NCBI GenBank assembly: GCA_021811225.1
Contig: JAJZPJ010000015.1
Location: forward strand, 1 to 24,489
Reading direction: 5' to 3'
Source of the DNA: Pseudomonadota bacterium
Lineage (GTDB): Bacteria; Pseudomonadota; Gammaproteobacteria; Burkholderiales; Rhodocyclaceae
Length of the DNA stretch: 24,489 bases
Program-made: the position numbers and the translations under genes
The notes under the pieces: model-generated
What the model was told of the DNA's origin: nothing
The model's database searches: none
Seen by the model: only the letters and a program-made list of their open reading frames with translations
Part shown: piece by piece, positions 14,237 through 21,278 of the stretch
Layout: every line of letters begins with the position of its first letter
Position numbering within the stretch: the first letter of the stretch is position 1

Positions 14237-15013
14237 TCATTTGCCTGTGAAGCCGGGTTTGCGCTTTTCGACGAAAGCAGACATGCCTTCCTTCTGGTCG
14301 TCGAGGGCGAAGGCGGCGTGGAAGGTCCGGCGCTCGAACAACAGGCCTTCGGCGAGGGAGGATTCGAAGGCGCGGTTGACCGACTCCTTGGTCATCATCA
14401 CCACCGGCGCCGAGAATCCGGCAATCGTCGTCGCGGCGGCCAGGGCTTCGTCGATCAGCTTGTCCGCGGGAACGATGCGCGAGACCAGGCCTGCGCGTTC
14501 GGCTTCGGCGGCATCCATGAAGCGCGAGGTCAAACACATGTCCATCGCTTTTGCCTTGCCGATCGCGCGCGGCAGCCGCTGGGTGCCGCCCGAGCCGGGC
14601 AGGACCCCGAGCTTGATCTCGGGCTGGCCGAATTTGGCGCTGTCGGCGGCGATGATGAAGTCGCACATCATCGCCAGTTCGCAGCCGCCGCCCAGCGCGA
14701 AGCCGGCCACCGCGGCGATGATCGGCTTGCGGCAGCGGCCGATCCGGTCCCAGTTGCGGCTGATGTAATTGCTCTTGTAGACGTCCATGTAGCCCCAGTC
14801 CTTCATCGCCGCGATGTCGGCGCCGGCGGCGAAGGCCCTCTCCGAACCGGTGATGACGACGCAGCCGATGCCGTCGTCGGCTTCGAAGCCGTCCAGGGCG
14901 GCGCAGAGTTCGTCGATCAGCGCATCATTGAGCGCGTTCATGGCCTTGGGCCGGTTCAGCGTGATCAGGCCAACCCTGCCGCGTACTTCGGCGATGATGT
15001 TTTCGAAAGCCAT
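14237..15013 (-). CDS. Enoyl-CoA hydratase (crotonase family)
   Basis: This 258-aa crotonase-fold enzyme hydrates trans-2-enoyl-CoA to 3-hydroxyacyl-CoA. The two catalytic glutamates are present 20 residues apart, as in the rat mitochondrial enzyme: Glu112 in GFALGGGCELAMMCD and Glu132 in FGQPEIKLGVLPGSGGTQRL. The oxyanion-hole segment AFAAGADIAAM (60-70) is also conserved. It begins 3 bp after the lptA stop, and its Shine-Dalgarno sequence (CAGGAG) is formed by the last lptA codons, so it is the distal gene of the kdsD-kdsC-lptC-lptA unit. This is the position where lptB normally sits. Likely roles are beta-oxidation or supply of PHA precursors; the phasin gene lies just downstream. Confidence 0.94.
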   Translation of the reverse strand: MAFENIIAEVRGRVGLITLNRPKAMNALNDALIDELCAALDGFEADDGIGCVVITGSERAFAAGADIAAMKDWGYMDVYKSNYISRNWDRIGRCRKPIIAAVAGFALGGGCELAMMCDFIIAADSAKFGQPEIKLGVLPGSGGTQRLPRAIGKAKAMDMCLTSRFMDAAEAERAGLVSRIVPADKLIDEALAAATTIAGFSAPVVMMTKESVNRAFESSLAEGLLFERRTFHAAFALDDQKEGMSAFVEKRKPGFTGK

Positions 15014-15016
15014 GCT

Positions 15017-15619
15017 TTACTCCTGAGAGGGGGGTTTGATTGTCTGCGTCGCTTTGGCCGGTGTTCCGGCGCCCGGGTTTGCGGTGCTGTTTCGTTTGGG
15101 TTGGATCACGGCGCGAACCCGATTGTCGCGACCGGCGCTCGGCGGCGCGATGGTGCCGGCCGGGCCGCTGGTGACCAGATAGTTCTCGGTCTTGCCGTCG
15201 TAGGAAATGTATTGACCGCTCACTTCGTCCCGTCCGCTCTTGATCTGGGCGCGCAGGAAGAACTGGGCCTTGTCGGTCTTGCCGTCGTACTCGATGCGTT
15301 CCGCCTCGCCCTCGACGTACTCGTTCTTGCCGTCGCGCTTCTGGCGGAAGTGGGCCAGGCCATTCGCGCCCCCGGTCGCAACGCCTGACTGGAAACCATC
15401 GGCATCCTGGGTGACGACCAGCTTCTCGGCGCGGATTTGCAACGTTCCCTGGGTGAGCTGAACATTGCCTTCGAAAATATGCAGCTTCTTGGCGTCGTCT
15501 ACGATGATGCGGTCAGCCTCGATGGCGACCGGCTTGTCGCGGTCCGCCCGCTCCGCCGATGCCGTGACGGGGCTGGCGAGCAGGCAGCCAAGGATGAGCA
15601 TTGCGGCGACGGATTTCAT
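15017..15619 (-). CDS. lptA: LPS export periplasmic bridge protein LptA
   Basis: This 200-aa periplasmic protein has a signal peptide (residues 1-22, ending in TASA). An OstA/LptA beta-jellyroll domain spans about 30-150, containing IEADRIIVDDAKKLHIFEGNV, the QGTLQIRAEKLVV strand and an AERIEYDGKTDKAQFF repeat. LptA oligomers bridge LptC in the inner membrane to LptD in the outer membrane and carry lipopolysaccharide. The C-terminal tail (about 165-200) is basic and Pro/Ala/Thr-rich and looks disordered. The ATG overlaps the lptC stop in an ATGA junction, indicating translational coupling. Confidence 0.93.
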   Translation of the reverse strand: MKSVAAMLILGCLLASPVTASAERADRDKPVAIEADRIIVDDAKKLHIFEGNVQLTQGTLQIRAEKLVVTQDADGFQSGVATGGANGLAHFRQKRDGKNEYVEGEAERIEYDGKTDKAQFFLRAQIKSGRDEVSGQYISYDGKTENYLVTSGPAGTIAPPSAGRDNRVRAVIQPKRNSTANPGAGTPAKATQTIKPPSQE

Positions 15620-16197
15620 GGGGTAGCGACCTTGTTTCGGTAAATGATGCCGTGAGCCCTGCCCGTCAGTTTGAAGACCTGAGTCTTGTCGTCGACTTCG
15701 AGGCCGCCGCCGGTGATGACGCTCTGGCCTTGAACGATGGTGACCGGCACGTTGCTGCTGGCGAGCTTTTTGTCGGGATAGACCTTCATCTCACTGGTGG
15801 TCACCACCAGCTCCGGATCGTGCGCCGTGGCCGCGCGCACCAGACGCACGTCGCCGGTGAGCAGAACCTCCTTGCCCTTGTCGGTGAGCAAGGCCTGACG
15901 GGCGGTGACCTGGGTCTGCCGGTCTCCTCCGTAGTAGATCATCGTCGGCGCGCTCACTTCGGTACTGTCATCGTCGGCGTAGTGCAGCATCTTCTTGGCG
16001 GTCAGCACTTGTTCCAGCGCGCCGGCGAGATTGAAGCGGCGCACCGTGAAGTTATTGACGATGAAGTCGGGGTCGTGGCGCTCATGGCCGCCCTGGCGCC
16101 CGGTACCGATCTGGGTGGCGCGGTCGAGCCAGAAGGTGAGGGCCGCCAGGAGCGTGAGCAGCAGTAGCGGCAGCAGGTTGGCGCTGGAGAACTTCAT
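15616..16197 (-). CDS. lptC: LPS export inner-membrane protein LptC
   Basis: This 193-aa bitopic protein has an N-terminal membrane anchor (about residues 8-24, LLPLLLLTLLAALTFWL). A periplasmic LptC beta domain follows, starting at PDFIVNNFTVRRFNLAG and including LHYADDDSTEVSAPTMIYY. LptC takes LPS from the LptBFG transporter and passes it to LptA. Its ATG overlaps the kdsC stop in ATGA, and its own stop overlaps the lptA ATG the same way. The open frame extends much further upstream, but only residues from the anchor onward match the family. Confidence 0.92.
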   Translation of the reverse strand: MKFSSANLLPLLLLTLLAALTFWLDRATQIGTGRQGGHERHDPDFIVNNFTVRRFNLAGALEQVLTAKKMLHYADDDSTEVSAPTMIYYGGDRQTQVTARQALLTDKGKEVLLTGDVRLVRAATAHDPELVVTTSEMKVYPDKKLASSNVPVTIVQGQSVITGGGLEVDDKTQVFKLTGRAHGIIYRNKVATP

Positions 16198-16724
16198 CGC
16201 CGGGGCGGGAGATAGGCCGCCATGGCGGCGTCGAGCTTGCCCTGGGCTGCGAGGATCAGCTCGCAGACCTCGCGCACGGCGCCGTGGCCGGCGGCCGCAA
16301 GGGAAACGTAATCGACGCGCGCTCGGACCGCCGCGTGGCCGCCGGGGACGCTGGCGGAAAAACCGCAGGCGCAAAGCAGCGGCAGGTCGACCACGTCGTC
16401 GCCCATGTAGCCGGCGTCGGCAAAGTCCAAGCCCAGTCCGTCGAGCAACTCCTGCATCGCGCCGCGTTTGTCCTCGACGCCCTGACGGAGCAGGTCGATG
16501 CCGAGGTTCTGCGCGCGCAACTCCACCGCGCGCGAGTTGCGTCCGGTGATGATGGCGAGCCGGACGCCGGCGCCGGCGAGCATCTTCAGACCGTGGCCGT
16601 CGAGGCTGTTGAAAGCCTTCATTTCGTCGCCCTGGGCCGTGAAGTAGAGCGTGCCGTCGGTCATCACGCCATCGACGTCGAAGGCCATCAGTCTGAGATT
16701 GCGCGCTGGCGTCGGGGCGGGCAT
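16194..16724 (-). CDS. kdsC: 3-deoxy-D-manno-octulosonate 8-phosphate phosphatase
   Basis: This 176-aa HAD-superfamily phosphatase removes phosphate from Kdo-8-phosphate, releasing Kdo for LPS inner-core synthesis. The catalytic DVDGVMTDG (Asp16 and Asp18), the motif II TGRNS, Lys86 in VEDKRGAM and the acidic motif GDDVVDLP (109-116) are all present. The protein lacks a cap domain, as in tetrameric KdsC enzymes. The start ATG overlaps the kdsD stop codon by one base (TGATG). An upstream in-frame start within kdsD is possible but unnecessary. Confidence 0.95.
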   Translation of the reverse strand: MPAPTPARNLRLMAFDVDGVMTDGTLYFTAQGDEMKAFNSLDGHGLKMLAGAGVRLAIITGRNSRAVELRAQNLGIDLLRQGVEDKRGAMQELLDGLGLDFADAGYMGDDVVDLPLLCACGFSASVPGGHAAVRARVDYVSLAAAGHGAVREVCELILAAQGKLDAAMAAYLPPRR

Positions 16725-17737
16725 CACACCACCTTGGCGCGGAACAGGTCGTGCATGTTGAGCGCGCCGCAAAGTTCGCCGCGCTCATCGACCACCAGCA
16801 ACTGCAAAATCTTGTGCGCTTCCATCAATTGCACGGCCTCGACCGCGAGGCGCCCAGGCGGGATGGTGTGCGGTTGGCGCGTCATCGCCGCCTCGACCGG
16901 GACGGTGCGCAGATCGCCGAACTTCTCCATGGCGCGGCGCAGATCGCCGTCGGTGAATATGCCGGAGAGCGCACCGTCCTCGGTCAGGACGGCGGCCATG
17001 CCCATGCCGCCTCTCGAAATGGCGGTGATCGCCTCAGGCACCCGCGTGGTCCCGGTCACCCTCGGGACGGCGAGCGCCGGACGCATGACGTCCCGGACGT
17101 GGGTCAGCAGGCGACGGCCGAGTGCCCCGCCGGGATGGGAGCGGGCGAAATCGGAGGCCGAGAAACCCCGGGCATCGAGCAGGGCCACCGCCAGCGCGTC
17201 GCCCAGCGCCAGCGCCGCCGTGGTGCTGGCGGTGGGCGCGAGGTTGAGCGGACAGGCTTCCTCCTTGACGCTGGCGTCGAGATGCGCGTCGGCTTCCCTG
17301 GCCAGCGGGGATTGCGGGTTGCCGGTGATCGCGATGAGCCGGGCGCCCTGGCGCTTGATGAGCGGCACGATGGTCAGCAGTTCGTCGTTTTCGCCGGAGT
17401 AGGACAGGGCGATCAGCACGTCGTCCTGGGTGATCATGCCCAGATCGCCATGCACGGCTTCGGCGGCATGAACGAAATGAGACGGGGTCCCCGTGCTGGC
17501 CAGGGTCGCAGCGATCTTGCGGCCGACATGGCCGGACTTGCCGATGCCGCTGACGATCACCCGGCCGCGGCAGGCCAAGATCAGTTCGAGCGCAGCGAGA
17601 AAGCCGCGGCCGAGCCCGTCGCTCAGGCGTTCGCCCATGGCGGCAACCGCATCCGCTTCGATTTGCAACACCCGTCGCGCCATGTCCAAGGCGCGCGAGT
17701 GGGCAAGGGTGGCGGGGGGGGTGCCGGTTTGGCTCAT
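16724..17737 (-). CDS. kdsD: D-arabinose 5-phosphate isomerase
   Basis: This 337-aa enzyme interconverts D-ribulose 5-phosphate and D-arabinose 5-phosphate, the first committed step of Kdo synthesis. The N-terminal SIS sugar-isomerase domain contains VSGIGKSGHVGRKIAATLAS, with the catalytic-region Lys67, then ALSYSGENDEL and SHPGGALGRRLL. Two CBS domains follow (about 210-335), with IFTDGDLRRAMEK and the C-terminal GALNMHDLFRAKVV. Length and architecture match KdsD/KpsF. It is the first gene of the kdsD-kdsC-lptC-lptA-enoyl-CoA hydratase unit and diverges from the antiporter gene, with 52 bp between the start codons. Confidence 0.96.
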   Translation of the reverse strand: MSQTGTPPATLAHSRALDMARRVLQIEADAVAAMGERLSDGLGRGFLAALELILACRGRVIVSGIGKSGHVGRKIAATLASTGTPSHFVHAAEAVHGDLGMITQDDVLIALSYSGENDELLTIVPLIKRQGARLIAITGNPQSPLAREADAHLDASVKEEACPLNLAPTASTTAALALGDALAVALLDARGFSASDFARSHPGGALGRRLLTHVRDVMRPALAVPRVTGTTRVPEAITAISRGGMGMAAVLTEDGALSGIFTDGDLRRAMEKFGDLRTVPVEAAMTRQPHTIPPGRLAVEAVQLMEAHKILQLLVVDERGELCGALNMHDLFRAKVV

Positions 17738-17750
17738 GTTCGCTATGCAG

Positions 17751-17770
17751 TTATGATCCGCTCAATTATA
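17751..17770. promoter_or_regulatory. Candidate overlapping divergent -10 elements between kdsD and the antiporter gene
   Basis: The 52-bp gap contains a perfect TATAAT on the minus strand (17770-17765), about 28 bp before the kdsD ATG. A TATGAT on the plus strand (17752-17757) faces the antiporter gene. No convincing -35 is seen for either, so the assignment is tentative. Confidence 0.35.
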
Positions 17771-17789
17771 ACCGCGCCGCTGCTATTTC

Positions 17790-19772
17790 ATGACCACCAC
17801 CCTGCAACTCGTCCTGCTGCTGCTGGCTTCGGCCGTGTTGGTGATCGCGCTATTCCGCGCGCTCAATCTGCCGCCGGTGCTGGGCTACTTGCTGGTCGGC
17901 GCGATGATCGGACCGCACGCCGGCAATCTCCTGCCCGACTCGGACGGGACCCGGCAGCTGGCGGCGTTCGGCGTGGTTTTTCTGATGTTCACCATCGGCC
18001 TCGAATTCTCCCTGGCGCGCTTGACGAGCATGAAACGCATCGTCTTCGGCCTCGGCCTGGCCCAGGTCCTGGCGAGCGCTGCGGCGATCCTGTCCGTCGC
18101 CTGGCTGCTCGGATTGCCGTGGCAGGGGGCGCTGGCGCTGGGCGGCGCACTGGCGATGTCATCGACCGCGGTCGCGAGCAAGCTCCTGGTGGAGCGTTCG
18201 GAGCTGGACTCCGCCCACGGCAGCCAGATCATGGGCGTGCTGCTGTTCCAGGACATCGCCGTGGTGCCGCTGTTGATTCTGCTGCCGGCGCTCGCCGGCG
18301 CCACGGGTTCGCTCGCCGGCGCGCTGGGCACGGCCGCTTTGAAGGCGGCGGCGGTCCTGACGGTGGTGCTGTTCTTCGGGCAAGGCCTGATGCGGGCGTG
18401 GTTTACCGTCGTCGCGCGGCGTAAATCGACCGAGCTGTTCATGCTGAATGTGCTGTTGATCACCCTGGGCCTGTCCTATCTGACCGAACTCGCCGGCCTG
18501 TCGCTGGCGCTGGGCGCTTTCCTGGCGGGGATGCTGATCTCGGAGACGGAATACCGCTTCGAGGTCGAGCAGGACATCAAGCCCTTCCGCGACGTGCTGC
18601 TCGGACTGTTCTTCATCACCATCGGCATGTTTCTCGATCCGGGCCTGATCGCCAGCCATTTCCTGGCGGTCGTCGCCGTGCTGACCGGATTGCTGGCGCT
18701 GAAGCTCGCCATCGCCGCCGGCCTGGCGCGTCTGTTCGGCGCGGCGCCCGGGGAGGCGCTGCGCACCGGCCTGTGGCTTTGCGCCGGCGGCGAGTTCGGC
18801 TTCGTGCTGCTGGAACTGGTGATCGGCCAGGGATTGGTCGGCAGTGCCGAGGCGCAAGTGGTGCTGGCCGCGCTGGTGCTGTCCTTGCTGGTTTCGCCGC
18901 TATTGATCCATTTCAGCGATCGGATCGTGATGCGCCTGATCGCCTCGGAATGGCTGTTGCGCTCGCTCGCCCTGACCCAGGTCGCCGCCCGCTCGATCGC
19001 CAGCGACAAGCACGCCATTCTCTGCGGCTACGGCCGTACCGGGCAGCACCTGGCCCGCTTCCTGGAAAAGGAGAACGTCTCCTACGTCGCGCTCGATCTC
19101 GATCCGGAACGGGTGCGCGAAGCGGCGACGGCCGGCGACACCGTGGCTTACGGCGATGCTGCCCGGCGCGAGACCTTGATCGCCGCCGGCCTTCATCGCG
19201 CCGATGTGGTGGTGGTGACTTCGAACGATCCCCAACTCGCCTTGCGGGTGCTCCATCACGTGCGCGAGTTGCGGCCCGGACTGCCGGTGGTGGTGCGGGC
19301 CGCGGAAGACTCGGACGTCGAGCGCTTCGCCGCCGCCGGCGCTGCGGAGGTGGTGCCCGAGGCGCTGGAATCCTCGGTGATGCTGGCGACCCACGCGCTG
19401 GCGCTGCTCGGCGTGCCCATGCATCGGGTCATCAAGCGCCTGCGCGAGATGCGGGAACAGCGCTATGTGCTGCTGCGGGGTTTCTTTCACGGCGCCACCG
19501 ACAGCAGCGACCAGCTCTCGGACGCGCAGCAGCCCCGTCTGCATTCGGTGGTGCTGACCGCGGGGGCGCGCGCCATCGGCTGCCGGCTGGGAGCTCTGGC
19601 GCTGGAAGACGCCGGCGCGAGCGTCTCGGCGATCCGGCGTCGCGGCATCCGCGGCGTCGATTGCGGCCCCGAGACCCTCCTCCAGGCCGGCGACGTCGTC
19701 GTCGTGCTGGGGGTGCCCTCTGCCGTGGTGGCGGCCGAGGAGCGCCTGCTCGGAGGCCGGTCGGGCGCCTAA
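17790..19772 (+). CDS. CPA2-family cation:proton antiporter with RCK domains (KefB/KefC-like)
   Basis: This 660-aa inner-membrane protein has about 12 hydrophobic segments in residues 1-385, typical of the CPA2 Na+(K+)/H+ exchanger domain. A TrkA-N/RCK nucleotide-binding domain follows with CGYGRTGQHLARFLE (glycine motif at 413-419) and acidic ALDLDPERV. A TrkA-C domain closes the protein (about 565-655). Kef-type systems export K+ and acidify the cytoplasm in response to electrophile-glutathione adducts. Whether this one is a channel-like Kef or another K+/H+ exchanger cannot be told here. No clear Shine-Dalgarno sequence precedes ATG 17790. Its stop codon overlaps the stop of the convergent prepilin gene by 4 bp. 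Confidence 0.92.
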   Translation: MTTTLQLVLLLLASAVLVIALFRALNLPPVLGYLLVGAMIGPHAGNLLPDSDGTRQLAAFGVVFLMFTIGLEFSLARLTSMKRIVFGLGLAQVLASAAAILSVAWLLGLPWQGALALGGALAMSSTAVASKLLVERSELDSAHGSQIMGVLLFQDIAVVPLLILLPALAGATGSLAGALGTAALKAAAVLTVVLFFGQGLMRAWFTVVARRKSTELFMLNVLLITLGLSYLTELAGLSLALGAFLAGMLISETEYRFEVEQDIKPFRDVLLGLFFITIGMFLDPGLIASHFLAVVAVLTGLLALKLAIAAGLARLFGAAPGEALRTGLWLCAGGEFGFVLLELVIGQGLVGSAEAQVVLAALVLSLLVSPLLIHFSDRIVMRLIASEWLLRSLALTQVAARSIASDKHAILCGYGRTGQHLARFLEKENVSYVALDLDPERVREAATAGDTVAYGDAARRETLIAAGLHRADVVVVTSNDPQLALRVLHHVRELRPGLPVVVRAAEDSDVERFAAAGAAEVVPEALESSVMLATHALALLGVPMHRVIKRLREMREQRYVLLRGFFHGATDSSDQLSDAQQPRLHSVVLTAGARAIGCRLGALALEDAGASVSAIRRRGIRGVDCGPETLLQAGDVVVVLGVPSAVVAAEERLLGGRSGA

Positions 19773-20440
19773 ATCGACTTGCAGACGGTGTACAACTCGG
19801 ATCCGTCCGCGGCCTTGTAGCCGTCGGCGTTCGTCTGTGCGGCGCCCCGGGTGATATTGACCGGGCATCCCCTGACGATGGCGTTCTTGCGCTGACTGTA
19901 AGCGCGCAGCGATCCCGTCGCCGGGCGGCCATCGTCGATCTGGATGTCGAGCGCCTCGGCGATCTTGCCGCTGAGATTGGCCGAGCATAGGACCAGACCG
20001 CCGATTTCGATCGCGCCCGCGGCGCCCGTCCCGGTCTGGACCCCGATCAAGCCACCCAATGCGTTTTGCGGCTGCGCCCCGCTGGCGGGGTCTCCCGCCA
20101 CCAGCCCGGAGAGGCGCAGATGCCGCCAGAAGGCGGACGACTCGCCCGCTGCGCCCGGATCGGCGCAGAATTCCCCGGTGAGCGTTCCGTCGCGGTCGCC
20201 GTTGGGCACGTCGGCTCCCCAGCGCAACGATGCGCCGCTGTCGTCGCCGGGCAGGCTCGCGTAACGATCCTGGTAGGCATAGACGGCGGCGGCAATGCCG
20301 CTGAAATCGTTGGCGACGCTCCTGATCCTGGCGCTGGTGATCAGCTCCTGACCCTTGAGTACGCCCCCCAGCAGCAGGCCGACGATGACCAGCACGATGG
20401 CGATTTCGACGAGGGTGAAGCCTGATTGTCTGCTGGCCAT
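19769..20440 (-). CDS. Type IV prepilin-like protein, candidate major subunit
   Basis: This 223-aa protein has a class III (prepilin) signal: a short basic leader MASRQSG, predicted cleavage after Gly7, then FTLVEIAIVLVIVG with the required Glu at +5. The hydrophobic helix continues into LKGQELITSARI and YAYQDRYASLPGDD, a pattern common in proteobacterial pilin-like proteins with the alpha-1 helix and a conserved YxxLPGDD turn. Four cysteines lie in the globular part, one three residues from the C terminus, suggesting disulfide-bonded loops. The start at 20440 is set by GGAGGT. An 82-bp gap separates it from the preceding gene, whereas the other genes overlap or nearly abut, hinting at separate or higher expression. 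It is the last gene of the cluster. Confidence 0.9.
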   Translation of the reverse strand: MASRQSGFTLVEIAIVLVIVGLLLGGVLKGQELITSARIRSVANDFSGIAAAVYAYQDRYASLPGDDSGASLRWGADVPNGDRDGTLTGEFCADPGAAGESSAFWRHLRLSGLVAGDPASGAQPQNALGGLIGVQTGTGAAGAIEIGGLVLCSANLSGKIAEALDIQIDDGRPATGSLRAYSQRKNAIVRGCPVNITRGAAQTNADGYKAADGSELYTVCKSI

Positions 20441-20444
20441 GTTG

Positions 20445-20450
20445 ACCTCC
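20445..20450 (-). promoter_or_regulatory. Strong Shine-Dalgarno sequence of the distal prepilin gene
   Basis: GGAGGT on the minus strand, with 4 bases before the ATG at 20440, selects this start over the in-frame ATG at 20452. It is the best ribosome-binding site in the filament cluster. Confidence 0.75.
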
Positions 20451-20522
20451 ATACGGAATTATTCTGTTGACGTGAATGCGAATGTCGCGGCAGTCGGACG
20501 GCCCGGTCAAGGACGTTTGCGC

Positions 20523-21278
20523 TCAGGGCAGGCGACCGGCGGCGACCATGCGGTGGTAGAGAATGTTCGGCGACAACCAGACCAGCAGATCGTCGAATTC
20601 GCCGCCGGATGCGGCGGCCGTGGATTCCTCGTGGGCGACGAAGACGCGGTCGCCGTCGAGATTGGCCGCCTCGTCGACGCCCCGACCGCTGGCTGCTGCG
20701 TTTCGTCCGGGCGAGTAGATGACCGCCACCGTCGCCCTGGCGAGAGTGCTGGCCGCGGCGCAGTCGGCCTTCGCCGTTCCGGCCTGGCTGATCGATGCGC
20801 CGTCCCGGCAGATTTGCAGGTCGGCCGTCGGCGGCCCGCCGTTTGCGCGCCAGAAGCCGCTGATGCCGTTGCTGCTCGTGAAGCTGCCCGGCGCCGCGGT
20901 CGGCGCCGAGGTGACGGCGTAGCGCAGCCGGCTTCCCCAGGCGTCCAGAACATAGCCCTGGCTGTCGCAGGGCGATAACCCCAGCGTCACGCCGGGCACG
21001 AAACCGTCGGCCACTCCGCGGGCATTCAGCGGACACGGGCCGGCCCCGGCCTCGATGCCGGTGGTAGCGGCGGCGGCAGGACAGGGCAGCCGGCCATTGG
21101 CAACGGCGAAGCCCTGCAGGGCGTCACGCACTTGGTGCAGGGTGCTTCGCGTCTTGGCCGTCCGGCGCAGATCGATCTGCGTCGCCAGGGGCATCAGCAT
21201 GCCGCCCAGCAACAGGCCGACGACGACCAGCACGATCGCGAGCTCGGGCAGGGAGAAGCCGCTGCCGCCGCTTCTCAT
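20523..21278 (-). CDS. Type IV prepilin-like protein with a Cys-rich globular domain
   Basis: This 251-aa protein has a prepilin peptidase signal: leader MRSGGSG, then FSLPELAIVLVVVG with Glu at +5. The globular part contains NGRLPCPA, GVTLGLSPCDSQG, WGSRLRYAVTS, VAVIYSPGRNA, EAANLDGD and FDDLLVWLS, with five cysteines. The same block order is seen in the adjacent 465-aa protein, so the two probably share a domain. Large prepilins of this kind usually are minor, tip-located subunits or pseudopilins. The start codon overlaps the stop of the preceding gene (ATGA). The C terminus ends in HRMVAAGRLP, which is basic and hydrophobic. The exact role is unknown. Confidence 0.87.
   Translation of the reverse strand: MRSGGSGFSLPELAIVLVVVGLLLGGMLMPLATQIDLRRTAKTRSTLHQVRDALQGFAVANGRLPCPAAAATTGIEAGAGPCPLNARGVADGFVPGVTLGLSPCDSQGYVLDAWGSRLRYAVTSAPTAAPGSFTSSNGISGFWRANGGPPTADLQICRDGASISQAGTAKADCAAASTLARATVAVIYSPGRNAAASGRGVDEAANLDGDRVFVAHEESTAAASGGEFDDLLVWLSPNILYHRMVAAGRLP

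Noticed and set aside
16725..16772. Longer KdsC start inside kdsD
   Set aside because: The ATG at 16724 overlaps the kdsD stop as expected for coupled genes and gives the normal KdsC length.
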